From the NCBI GenBank assembly GCA_035546295.1, contig DATKBT010000112.1, positions 1-64,000 of the forward strand: DNA of 64,000 nucleotides. The letters run 5' to 3'. Origin of the DNA: DATKBT01 sp035546295 (GTDB taxonomy: Bacteria > Acidobacteriota > Thermoanaerobaculia > Multivoradales > Multivoraceae). This document shows, one piece after another, positions 33,439 through 41,717 of the stretch. A program made the translations under genes and the position numbers. The first letter of the stretch is position 1; each line of letters begins with the position of its first letter. The notes under the pieces were generated by a model. The model saw nothing but the letters and a program-made list of their open reading frames with translations, did not search any database and had not been told where the DNA came from.

Positions 33439-35850
33439 GTGCCGCGGGCTGAGCGCCGGGCGCGAAAGACGGGGCCGAGGAAGGCGAGCCGGTCCCGACC
33501 TCGCCGCCGGCGTCTGCGCCGGCTGGCGGCGCCGATCGCCCGGGCGTGGCGGGTGCGTCCCGTGCGCTACGTCGCCCTGCTCGGCGCGGCGGGCCTGCTG
33601 GTCTGGCTGCTGCTGCCGCTGTGGAGCGTGACCGGTCAGCTCTCGGCAGCACCCCGGCAGCAGCCCTCGCGCCTGTTCGCCGCGCCGGTGCGAATCGACG
33701 CCGACGATCCGCTGCGCGGGCGCGACCTGGTCGCCCTGCTCGAAGAGCGCGGCTACCGGCCCGCCGCCGGCGCCGAGGGTCCGCTCGCGCGGGGGACCTA
33801 TCGCTCGACTGGCTCGAGAGAGGCGGGAGGCCTCGAGGTGATGCTGCGCTCGTTCCCCACCGCTGCGGGCTGGACCGTGCCGTCGCGACTCGAGGTCGCC
33901 TCCCGCCGCGGTGTCGTCGAGCGCCTCGCGCTCGACAGCGAGGAGGTGCCGTCGGTGCTCCTCGATCCGCTGCTGCTCACCTCGTACTACGGCTCCCGGC
34001 TGCTCGACCGCTGGCCCGAGCGCTTCGAGGAGCTTCCGGAGCACGTCTGGCGCGCGGTGCTGGCGGCCGAGGACGCGACCTTCTTCCGCCATCCGGGGCT
34101 GTCGCTGACCGGCATCCTGCGGGCGCTCCTGATCGACCTCGAGGGCCGGGAGCTCAGCCACGGGGGCAGCACGATCACCCAGCAGCTGGTCAAGAACATC
34201 TACCTGACCCACGAGCGGACGGTCGCGCGCAAAGTCCGCGAGGCCTTCCTGTCGGTCGTCGTCGAGCTCCGCTACTCGAAGCAGACGCTGCTCCAGGCCT
34301 ACCTCAACGAGATCTTCCTCGGTCGGTCCGGCTCGGTGAACGTGATGGGGATCGGCTCGGCGGCGCGCGTCTACTTCGGCGTGCCGGCGACCGAGCTGTC
34401 GCTGTCCGAGGCGGCGACCCTCGCCGGCATCATCCGCTCGCCGGCGAACCTGTCGCCGCGTCTCCACCCGGAACGCGCCATCGAGCGCCGCGACACGGTG
34501 CTGCGGCGGATGCGCGAGCTGGAGTGGATCGACCAGGCGCAGCTCGAGAGCGCGCTGGCCGAGGCGCTGGTAACCGGCGGCCGGCCGATCTCGCGCCAGG
34601 TCGCTCGCTTCGCGGCCGACGCCGCGGCCGCCGAGGTGCGCGAGCGGTTCGGAATCCGCGGCCTCGAGGACGCCGGCTACACCATCGTCTCGACACTCGA
34701 GCGGCCCGACCAGGACGCCGCCGAGGACGCGGTCGCGTGGGGGCTGGGCGCGCTCGAGGCGGGCTGGCAGAAGGGGGTCGAGGAGGCGCGGCTCGAGGGC
34801 GCTCTGGTCTCGATCGATCCGCGGGACGGCCGGGTCCTCGCCTGGGTGGGAGGTCGCGACTACGGGGAGAGCCAGTTCGACCGGGTGCGCATGGCGCGTC
34901 GCCAGGTCGGCAGCGCCTTCAAGCCGGTGGTGCTGGCCGCGGCGTTCTCGACGCGGGCGGCGACCCCCGCCGACGTGCTGGTCGATGAGCCGATCACGGT
35001 GGTGCAGGCGGGGCGTGAGTGGAGTCCCAACAACGATGACCGCCGCTTTCGCGGCCGGGTGAGCGTGCGCGAAAGCATCGAGCAGAGCCTCAACGTGCCG
35101 ACGGTGCGCCTGGCGATCGACGTCGGCCTGCCTCGGATCGTCGAGACCGCTCGGGCGCTCGGGGTGAGCAGCCCGCTCGAGAGCGTGCCGTCGATGGCGC
35201 TCGGTTCCTTCGAGATGACTCCCGAGGAGCTGCTGCGGGCCTACGCCACGTTTGCCTCGGGCGGCGTGCGACCCGCGATCTACATGGTCGACGGCGTGCT
35301 CGACCGACGCGGAGAGTCGCTCGAGGGGCGCCCGCTGCCGCCCGCCGAGCAGGTGATCGAACCGGGGGTGGCGTACCTGGTCACCTCGGTGCTCGAGGGG
35401 GTGGTCGACCACGGCACCGGCCGGCGTTTGCGTCAGGACGGGCTGCGCGACGTGCTGGCCGGCAAGAGCGGCACCACCAACGGCGGCCGCGACAGCTGGT
35501 TCATCGGCTACTCCCCCGAACGAGCCACCCTCGCCTGGGTCGGCTACGACTCGAACCGTGCGACGCGGCTGTCGGGATCGCGCGCCGCGTTGCCGATCTG
35601 GGGCCGATTCGTGCTCTCGCGGCGGCCGCGCGGGGGCTATCGGGTCGCTCTGCCGCCGCCCGAAGTGACCACCCGCAGCATCGATCCCGCGACCGGGCAG
35701 CTCGCCACGGGCAGGTGCCCGGAGGTGGTCACCGAGGTCTTCCTCCGCGATGACGTTCCCTCCGAGGAGTGCGAGATGCACGACCGATCGGGGCGGCGCT
35801 GGTGGCGGTTCTGGGGTCGCGAGCGCCGGCGCTCCAGCGGCGGCGAGTAG
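33439..35850 (+). CDS. Class A penicillin-binding protein (PBP1b-like)
   Basis: An 803-residue bifunctional murein synthase anchored by one helix (about 45-65, YVALLGAAGLLVWLLLPLW). After a small UB2H-like region comes the GT51 glycosyltransferase (about 190-370) with EDATFFRHPG and GGSTITQQLVKNIYL. The transpeptidase (about 455-750) has its SxxK at Ser492-Lys495 (SAFK), SxN at Ser550-Asn552 and KSG at 676-678 (GKSGTTNGG). It polymerises and cross-links peptidoglycan in the periplasm. GTG 33439 is chosen because GAGGAGAG precedes it; the upstream GTG 33406 is less likely. A 15-bp direct repeat (GGCGAGGAGAGT) overlaps the ribosome binding site near 33411-33434. Confidence 0.9.
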   Translation: MPRAERRARKTGPRKASRSRPRRRRLRRLAAPIARAWRVRPVRYVALLGAAGLLVWLLLPLWSVTGQLSAAPRQQPSRLFAAPVRIDADDPLRGRDLVALLEERGYRPAAGAEGPLARGTYRSTGSREAGGLEVMLRSFPTAAGWTVPSRLEVASRRGVVERLALDSEEVPSVLLDPLLLTSYYGSRLLDRWPERFEELPEHVWRAVLAAEDATFFRHPGLSLTGILRALLIDLEGRELSHGGSTITQQLVKNIYLTHERTVARKVREAFLSVVVELRYSKQTLLQAYLNEIFLGRSGSVNVMGIGSAARVYFGVPATELSLSEAATLAGIIRSPANLSPRLHPERAIERRDTVLRRMRELEWIDQAQLESALAEALVTGGRPISRQVARFAADAAAAEVRERFGIRGLEDAGYTIVSTLERPDQDAAEDAVAWGLGALEAGWQKGVEEARLEGALVSIDPRDGRVLAWVGGRDYGESQFDRVRMARRQVGSAFKPVVLAAAFSTRAATPADVLVDEPITVVQAGREWSPNNDDRRFRGRVSVRESIEQSLNVPTVRLAIDVGLPRIVETARALGVSSPLESVPSMALGSFEMTPEELLRAYATFASGGVRPAIYMVDGVLDRRGESLEGRPLPPAEQVIEPGVAYLVTSVLEGVVDHGTGRRLRQDGLRDVLAGKSGTTNGGRDSWFIGYSPERATLAWVGYDSNRATRLSGSRAALPIWGRFVLSRRPRGGYRVALPPPEVTTRSIDPATGQLATGRCPEVVTEVFLRDDVPSEECEMHDRSGRRWWRFWGRERRRSSGGE

Positions 35851-35953
35851 GACCGCGTCGACGGGGCGGCGCCCGGCGCAGTGGCGCCTCGCTCGCCCGT
35901 CCTCGGGAGTTCGACCGCGATGCGCGCTCGCCCCCGGCGCGGCCCGGCGTAGG

Positions 35954-37672
35954 ATGGAGGCTCCGCGCCGAGGCGCACCGACACTGCTGCTGCTCGTGAG
36001 GTCTCGCTTGAGCGATCGCGATGGGCCCGAGGATGGGTTGGGCGCCGTCCCGACGTTTCCGCCGGCCGCCGGATTCTGGCGACGCGCCGGCTCGGGGGCG
36101 ATCGACCTGCTGTGGATCGCTCCCGGCGTCTGCTTTCTGGGCGCCACATTGCGACAGCTCGTGAGCTGGCCGGTCGTTACCGTGCTGGTCGTGGTCGTCG
36201 TGCTCGCCGTGCACGCGGCGATGTGGAGGGCGTGGAGTGCCACGCCCGGCAAGGCTCTGCTCGGGTTGCGAATCCTGGGCGTCGACGGACGGACCATCGA
36301 CGATCGTCAGGTGCTGTTGCGGTGCGCCGGCTACCTGCTCGGCGTGCTCACCTTCGGGCTCGGCTTCGCCATGGCCGGTCTCAATGCCTCGCGTCGCGGA
36401 CTGCACGACCAGGCGGCCGGGACCTACGTCGCCGAAGCGCGTAGGCTGCGCCGCCGAAAGGTCGCCGAGCGGAGGGACTGCGAGCCGGAGCGAGCGCGCC
36501 GGTCGACCGGCTCGGCGGCCGACCCGCTAGACTCCGCCGGGTGGGTCCTGGCGACGCCGGATGGAATCACCGGCGCCGCCGAGGGGTTTTCCCGCGTCGG
36601 AAGCGAGACCATGAGCGTCGACACCGCTGCACCAGCGACAAGATCCAAGAGCGTCTCCGAGGCCCGGCCCCGGAACCAGCCGCGCTCGCCGGCGAGGCGC
36701 TGGCTGGGGCTGGCGGGTGGAGCCCTGCTCGGCGCCGTATTGCTGGTCGGGGCCTACGCCAAGGCGCTCGACCCGCTCGCCTTCGTCGAGCAGATCAGGG
36801 GCGAGGGGCTCGACTTCCTGCTGCCCGCCGCCTGGGTGGCCGCGATCGCGCTGGCCCTGGAGATCTTCCTCGGCTCCGCTCTGCTGCTCGGAATCCGGCG
36901 GCGCTGGGTGCTCTATCCGTCGGCCCTGCTGGTCGCGTTCTTCCTGTTCCTGACCGGGCGCACCTACGCTCGCTCGCTCAACGGCACGCTAGAGGAGGAG
37001 GCAGGTTGCGGCTGCTTCGGCAACCTGGTCGAGCGCACCCCGGCGGAAGCCTTCTGGCAGGACGCGGCGCTCCTGGTGCCGACCCTGTTGCTCGCGTTCC
37101 TGGCCCTCGTGTCGAGCGGCTCCTTCCCGCGCGTGCGCACCGCGGTCGTAGTGGCGCTCACCGGCTTCGGTCTCGGCTTCGCCTGGATGGCCCCGTCGCT
37201 CCCGCTCGACGACCTCGCCACCCGGCTCAGGCCGGGCGTGCTGGTGGAAGAGATCTGCAGCGGACGGGACGAGGAGCGGATCTGCCTCGGCACCATCCGT
37301 CCAGAGCTGCTCGAGGGGGAGCACCTGGTGGTGATCGCCGACCTCCAGGATTCCGACTTCGGAGAGCGGGTCGCGAGTCTCAACGCCTACCGCTTCGAGG
37401 TCGGCGACGTGGTCGTCCTGAGCGACGCCCCCGCCGAGGAGCATCGTCGGTTCTTCTGGGAGTGGGGGCCGGCATTCGACATCGTCGAGGCGCCGCCGGC
37501 CCTGCTCTCGCCCCTGTATCGCCAGCGACCCCGATCCTTCGTCGTGCGCGACGGCGAGGTCGTCGAGACCTTCGCCGGGCTGCCGCCGCTGCCCGAGAGC
37601 GAGGGCGACGATCTGCTCTTCGCTCCGACTGCAGAGACCGACGCGGGATCGACGGAGGGAACGTCCCCATGA
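35954..37672 (+). CDS. RDD domain-MauE/DoxX-like fusion membrane protein
   Basis: A single open frame of 572 codons joins two membrane modules. Residues about 30-155 form an RDD domain (GFWRRAGSGAIDLLWIAPGV; MWRAWSATPGKALLGLRILG; SRRGLHDQAAGTYV). After a 60-residue basic linker a MauE/DoxX-type module follows (about 240-400: AVLLVGAYAKALDPLAFVEQ; GCGCFGNLVERTPAEAFWQD), then a soluble domain (about 420-572; CSGRDEERICLGTIRPELLE) that looks thioredoxin-like but lacks CxxC. No stop codon separates the modules, so a fusion is what the sequence shows; ATG 36611 could also start a separate MauE-like protein. The TGA overlaps the ATG of the thioredoxin gene. Role inferred: membrane electron or disulfide transfer to the thioredoxin partner. 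GTG 35996 is an alternative start. Confidence 0.65.
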   Translation: MEAPRRGAPTLLLLVRSRLSDRDGPEDGLGAVPTFPPAAGFWRRAGSGAIDLLWIAPGVCFLGATLRQLVSWPVVTVLVVVVVLAVHAAMWRAWSATPGKALLGLRILGVDGRTIDDRQVLLRCAGYLLGVLTFGLGFAMAGLNASRRGLHDQAAGTYVAEARRLRRRKVAERRDCEPERARRSTGSAADPLDSAGWVLATPDGITGAAEGFSRVGSETMSVDTAAPATRSKSVSEARPRNQPRSPARRWLGLAGGALLGAVLLVGAYAKALDPLAFVEQIRGEGLDFLLPAAWVAAIALALEIFLGSALLLGIRRRWVLYPSALLVAFFLFLTGRTYARSLNGTLEEEAGCGCFGNLVERTPAEAFWQDAALLVPTLLLAFLALVSSGSFPRVRTAVVVALTGFGLGFAWMAPSLPLDDLATRLRPGVLVEEICSGRDEERICLGTIRPELLEGEHLVVIADLQDSDFGERVASLNAYRFEVGDVVVLSDAPAEEHRRFFWEWGPAFDIVEAPPALLSPLYRQRPRSFVVRDGEVVETFAGLPPLPESEGDDLLFAPTAETDAGSTEGTSP

Positions 37673-38529
37673 GCTCTTCGACGACGCCGAGCGATCGGCT
37701 TCAGCTTCGCCTCGACTCCTCGGGCTCGGCCTGGCGCAGGTTGCTGTTCGGCCTGCTGCTGTGCGGATGGATCACGGCCGGCGCCGCGAGCGCGCAGGAC
37801 CCCAGCGTGCTCAAGGGTTTCCAGCCCGACGAGAATTTCATCCTCGAGGTCAACGGGGAGCGGGACGAGGGCGCCGAGATCTACGTCCAGCAGCGCCTGC
37901 CCGCATACCTGGTGCTGCCTTCGAAGGCGAGCTCGCCGGTCCTGCTGGTGCCGCGGACCAAGCAGGTCCAGGCGGTGCACATCATGAAGATGACCAGGCG
38001 GCCCGACGGCTTCCTGGACCTCGCTCCCGACGCCGTGTACGCCTCCAGGGGGCAGTTCGAGCTGGAGGGGACCGACCTCGTGTTCGAGATCGACGGCACT
38101 CGCTACACGCTCAAGGACAAGCCGGCGCTGCTCGGTCTCAAGGTGGCGGCCGACCTCAAGGAGTACGCCGACAGCTACGTAACGCTGGCGCAGTCCTACA
38201 CGCCGTCTGCCGACGCCCTCTCGAAGCTCGAGGCCGAGGACCGCGAGATCCTGGTCCGGGTCTACTTCGGCTCCTGGTGCCCCTTCTGTCAGCGTTACCT
38301 CCCGCGCATGGTGCGGGTCGCCGACGAGCTGGCCGGCAGCAAGAGCAAGGTGGCGATCGACTTCTACGGTTTCCCCCAGGACTTCTCGCAGGACTCGACG
38401 GCCCGCACCATGAACATCCGCTCGGTGCCCACCGGCGTCGTGTTCATCGACGGCAAGGAGGCGGGTCGGATCCAGTCCGAGGAGTGGCAGGCGCCCGAGA
38501 AGGCAGTGGTCGAGATCCTGGGAGGCTAG
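37669..38529 (+). CDS. Exported thioredoxin-fold protein with CPFC active site
   Basis: This 286-residue protein has a signal peptide (about 20-42, ending AGAASAQD), an unassigned N-terminal region (45-175) and a C-terminal thioredoxin fold. The active site is VYFGSWCPFCQRYLPRMVRV (CPFC, about residues 203-206), followed by IRSVPTGVVFIDGKEAGRI, where the cis-proline motif is SVPT. It probably reduces or isomerises disulfides in the periplasm. The start overlaps the stop of the RDD-MauE gene (ATGA), a typical MauE-thioredoxin pairing in which the membrane protein may keep the thioredoxin reduced. A strong hairpin repeat begins in the last codons. Confidence 0.82.
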   Translation: MSSSTTPSDRLQLRLDSSGSAWRRLLFGLLLCGWITAGAASAQDPSVLKGFQPDENFILEVNGERDEGAEIYVQQRLPAYLVLPSKASSPVLLVPRTKQVQAVHIMKMTRRPDGFLDLAPDAVYASRGQFELEGTDLVFEIDGTRYTLKDKPALLGLKVAADLKEYADSYVTLAQSYTPSADALSKLEAEDREILVRVYFGSWCPFCQRYLPRMVRVADELAGSKSKVAIDFYGFPQDFSQDSTARTMNIRSVPTGVVFIDGKEAGRIQSEEWQAPEKAVVEILGG

Positions 38530-38565
38530 CCTCCGATGTGCTGAGTAGCACATCTGCGGCTAGCC
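38524..38565. repeat. Hairpin repeat E, copy 1
   Basis: The repeat overlaps the stop codon of the thioredoxin gene. GATGTGCT (38535-38542) pairs with AGCACATC (38547-38554) around GAGT, and the outer GGCTAGCC (38524-38531) pairs with GGCTAGCC (38558-38565). It probably serves as a transcription end or 3' stabiliser. A second, altered copy lies at 38690-38726. Confidence 0.75.
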
Positions 38566-39029
38566 GATTGCGTCCCGGCTCCACTCCGAGCTGAGGCGCA
38601 GCCGAAGCGAGAAGCGGTGAGGCGCGCTGAGCCTGCGAAGCGGGCCGAGCCCAGCGCCTTCGGCGCGTCGCCGGGGAACAGCCGTAGAGCCGGCTCCGAT
38701 GTGCTGAGTCGCACATCTGCGGCTAGCGCTCTCCAACTCGTCTCGGCTCCGAGGGCCTTCGGGGAACGGCACCACGGCGAGGTGGCCCGGCCCGAGCACG
38801 ACGGGAGCCGCGTCAGCTCGAGCGCGACGCTCCTCAGCGGCATCGCGAGGGCGAACACCGCGAGCGACGTGTCGAGCACCCGTCGGCGGAGATGCTCGAT
38901 CGCGGCGCTGTGGGTGGCTAGGCCGTCGAGGGGTTCGACATCGGGTACGGGCGACCAAGCGGGGGGCGTCCCGTAGGGACCGCGGGCGCCGGCACGCGCC
39001 TCCTCGGTCGCGAGGGACGCGACGGCCAT
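38526..39029 (-). pseudogene. N-terminal gene fragment after luxC, running into repeat E
   Basis: From ATG 39029 the first roughly 85 codons have strong high-GC third positions, like real genes here, and read for example ATHSAAIEHLRRRVLDTSLA followed by VFALAMPLRSVALELTRL, which resembles the start of a membrane sensor. The frame then passes into the repeat E area (38690-38726 and 38524-38565), where translated sequence is clearly not protein-like, and stops at 38526. I read it as a truncated gene whose remainder was replaced by repeat sequence. It lies 35 bases downstream of luxC on the same strand. Confidence 0.35.
38690..38726. repeat. Hairpin repeat E, copy 2
   Basis: This copy shares CTCCGATGTGCTGAGT, GCACATCTGCGGCTAGC and the 7-bp stem GATGTGC (38698-38704)/GCACATC (38711-38717) with copy 1, in the same orientation about 163 bases away. 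The outer stem is altered. The bases between the two copies are GC-rich and non-coding. Confidence 0.7.
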
Positions 39030-39064
39030 CGTCTCACGTGGTCCCTGCCGTGCTCCTCCTCGGA

Positions 39065-40321
39065 TCAGAGGACCTCGAGGGGGTCGACCCCGCCGTTGTG
39101 CCAGCGGGCATCGGTCTCCTGGAGACGGCCGGCAGGCGCCGTTCGCGACAGGCCGAGTGGAGCGAGTCGCGACTCGACCTCGCCCGGCGCGATCCCGGCG
39201 ACGGCGGCGCCCTGCAGCGCACCGCTGAGCCCGGTCAGCCGGTCGCTCAGCGACTCGATCGAGGCGAGCGGGTAGAGCCGGACGAAGCGCCGCCCGGGGG
39301 AAGTTGCGAGCAGCGCCCGTTCCGGCTCGACGACGATGCTGCCGGCGCGGGTCGCGATCACCTCGCACCCGCGCATGCCGGCCAGGTCGAGCTCACGGCG
39401 CACGGCGGCGGACTCGTCGGGCGTCGGCGGTCCGGGCGGCAGGAGCCCGGCCTGACGATCGAGCCCTCGCGCCAGAGCGGCCGCGACGCGCCCGATCGGC
39501 GCCAGGCTGAGGACCGCCTGAATCGAGAGGCAACCCCGTTGGTCGAAGAGGGCGACGTCGCGGGCCAGCAGCTCGATCTGCTCGTCGCTCGCCGGCGCTC
39601 CGACGATGCCGAGCGAGATCTTCGGGCCGTACTCGACGAACCGGCCGGCGGCCCGTGGTCGCAGGGCGTCGAGCGCGGCGTTCCCGCCGTAGGCGAGCAC
39701 TGGATCGCAGCGCTCGAGCAGTGCGCTCTCGATCGGCGCGCCGTGGGCCCAGGTGATCGCGGCGAAGGCCTCGGCGAGCTCGGGCTCGGCCACGGCGAGC
39801 TCGCGCAGCAGCGCTGGCGCGAAGTACGGCTCCAGCGCCGAGGACTTGATGATCAGCGGGCGGCCGCGGGCGAGGGCGGGCAGGACCGTTTGAAGAGCAA
39901 GGCCCGGGAGGTTCGAGGCCAGCACCACGAGCGCGGGATCGCCGTGGCTAGCGGGCGGCCGGCCGGAGGCGGACCGGAACAGCTCGTCGGCGGAGCCCCC
40001 CAGCATTCCGCTGGCGATCGCGAGGAGCCCCGCCTGCAGGCCCGGGGCGGAGAGACGAACTGCGCCGGCAAGCGGGGCATCGAGCTCTCGCCGGGCGGTC
40101 GAGGAAGGGTCGAGCAGGCGGGTCACCGCCCGGCGCCAGGCCTCGAGCCGGCGGTCCGGCGGCAGCGCGCGCAATCGCTCGCCGCCCCTTCTCAGCGTCT
40201 CCAGCAAACTCTCCAGCAACGTCTCCAGCAGCGCATCCGGGCCGCTCGCGGCGGCGGTCCGCGCGGCCGCACAGCAGGCACCCGGCAGGTAGGAGGGCGG
40301 CGGCGGGCGGCGAGCTCTCAC
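39065..40321 (-). CDS. luxC: LuxC-like acyl-CoA/acyl-protein reductase
   Basis: The 418-residue protein matches the LuxC branch of the aldehyde dehydrogenase superfamily: ALVVLASNLPGLALQTVLPA, LARGRPLIIKSSALEPYFAP and the nucleophile region LFDQRGCLSIQAV, where the Cys is the expected acyl carrier. LuxC makes long-chain aldehydes from acyl groups handed over by LuxE. Start GTG 40321 lies two bases after the luxE stop, so the pair is translationally coupled. No luciferase (luxAB) or acyltransferase (luxD) is nearby, so light production is not implied; the aldehyde could feed lipid, wax or signal synthesis. Codons for LLETLLESLLETL near the N-terminus form a small internal repeat. Confidence 0.8.
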   Translation of the reverse strand: MRARRPPPPSYLPGACCAAARTAAASGPDALLETLLESLLETLRRGGERLRALPPDRRLEAWRRAVTRLLDPSSTARRELDAPLAGAVRLSAPGLQAGLLAIASGMLGGSADELFRSASGRPPASHGDPALVVLASNLPGLALQTVLPALARGRPLIIKSSALEPYFAPALLRELAVAEPELAEAFAAITWAHGAPIESALLERCDPVLAYGGNAALDALRPRAAGRFVEYGPKISLGIVGAPASDEQIELLARDVALFDQRGCLSIQAVLSLAPIGRVAAALARGLDRQAGLLPPGPPTPDESAAVRRELDLAGMRGCEVIATRAGSIVVEPERALLATSPGRRFVRLYPLASIESLSDRLTGLSGALQGAAVAGIAPGEVESRLAPLGLSRTAPAGRLQETDARWHNGGVDPLEVL

Positions 40322-40323
40322 GG

Positions 40324-41490
40324 TCAGCGCAGGAGCTCCTCGGCGGTCAGCGAGCAGCCTCTCAGCTCGGCATCGCTGGCCCGGCCCACCAGCTCGAAGC
40401 CGCCGTCGCCGGCGGCGCGGCCGACATCCTCGGTCAGCAGGTGCGAGATCGAGCCGACGTTGCCCAGGTCGAAGAACGCGATCAGCCCTTCGCGTCTGGG
40501 CGCGACCGGCTCGCCGGTCGAGGGGTCGACCAGCCACCAGAACAGCCAGGGAGGCGCGTGGAAGGTGTCGGGATCCCCGCCGGCGAGAACGCGGGTGTAG
40601 GCCTGGGACGTCAGCTCGGTCATTCCGTACTCGCGGACGATGCGGGACGGTGGGACTCCGAGCCGGTCGAGCGAGCGCTCGAGGAGATCGTCTCGCGCCA
40701 GCTCGCGCTCGCTGCCCTTGAAGCCGCCGGTTTCGAAGATCACGGAGCCCGGCGCGAGGGCGTGATCCAGCGGGCGCTCCTCGAGCGCGTCGAGGAGCCT
40801 TGCGAGCGCGAGCGCGGTGGACAGCACCAGCACTGGTCGCCGGCTCTTCGCATGCTCAGCGAGAAAGGCGCGTGCGCCATCGGCGTCGAGACCGCCGGTG
40901 CCGAGCGCGCTGAGCGAGTCGTTCGCTCCCCACCGATCGAGGACGTGGTCGATCATGAACCCCAGGCTCGAGTCGGGCACGTCGTGCAGCGACGGGACCA
41001 GCGACAGCATCGGCACCCGCTCTCGACCGCACAGCAGCCCCTGGTCGATGCAGGCGCCGGGGAAGGAAGCTTCCACGATCCGGCGATAGAGCTCGGGGTG
41101 GGGGTGGTGGTGCTCGCTGCGCCGATGAGCGCCCGCCGTGGTCCCGCTCGAGCGGAAGACGATCCGGGGCTGCGCCGTCCACAGCTCGAGCTCCGGCTCC
41201 TTGAAGGCGCGGGCGGGGACCGCCGGGGATGCGCGCCAGGCGCCCGGCCGACTCCAGCCGGCGGCCGGCAAATCGAGACCGCGCGTGCGGCAGAGGCGCC
41301 GGTACGCCTCGACCCGTTGGACCTGGAGCTCGAGGACGCGTCCCGCCAGCGCCTCCAGCTCGCGCCGATCCGCCTCGGTCGCCGGGCCGGCCTCGCCGCC
41401 GAGCGCGCCGATCCGCTGGGCGATCTCCTCGACCAGCTCGTCGGACTCGCTCTGGGGATCGTTCCCGCGCACCGGCGCTGATTCTGGCAC
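40324..41490 (-). CDS. luxE: LuxE-like acyl-protein synthetase
   Basis: This 388-residue adenylate-forming enzyme resembles LuxE: IVFRSSGTTAGAHRRSEHH (phosphate-binding SSGTT), SLGFMIDHVLDRWGANDSLS, SVIFETGGFKGSERELARD and IVREYGMTELTSQAYTR (YGMTE adenylation motif). It would activate a fatty acid with ATP and pass it to LuxC. GTG 41490 is chosen for homology; GTG 41472 is possible and no start has a strong ribosome binding site. It is the first gene of the luxEC unit, divergent from the pseudo-cyclase/pseudokinase receptor gene with 227 bases between. Confidence 0.8.
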   Translation of the reverse strand: MPESAPVRGNDPQSESDELVEEIAQRIGALGGEAGPATEADRRELEALAGRVLELQVQRVEAYRRLCRTRGLDLPAAGWSRPGAWRASPAVPARAFKEPELELWTAQPRIVFRSSGTTAGAHRRSEHHHPHPELYRRIVEASFPGACIDQGLLCGRERVPMLSLVPSLHDVPDSSLGFMIDHVLDRWGANDSLSALGTGGLDADGARAFLAEHAKSRRPVLVLSTALALARLLDALEERPLDHALAPGSVIFETGGFKGSERELARDDLLERSLDRLGVPPSRIVREYGMTELTSQAYTRVLAGGDPDTFHAPPWLFWWLVDPSTGEPVAPRREGLIAFFDLGNVGSISHLLTEDVGRAAGDGGFELVGRASDAELRGCSLTAEELLR

Positions 41491-41717
41491 GCGGTCCGGC
41501 GGCTCTCGCGCCGTGGGCCGCGCGAAGCGCGGGCTGCGAGTCGAAGACCGCGAAGCGCGCGGTCGGCACGACCGGCTGGCAAGGCTGCTGTGGTATTTTC
41601 TTGCGGCATTCCTTCGAGTTGAAGCGGATCGGCGCGGGCACGCCCGCGGCACGATGCGGTCGTGCCGCGAGCTTCGAGGGATGCGCCCCGCTCCGGCCCG
41701 CCGCTGGTGAGGATGAG

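Noticed and set aside
39065..41490. Bioluminescence operon
   Set aside because: luxA, luxB and luxD are absent; LuxE/LuxC homologues occur in non-luminous bacteria.
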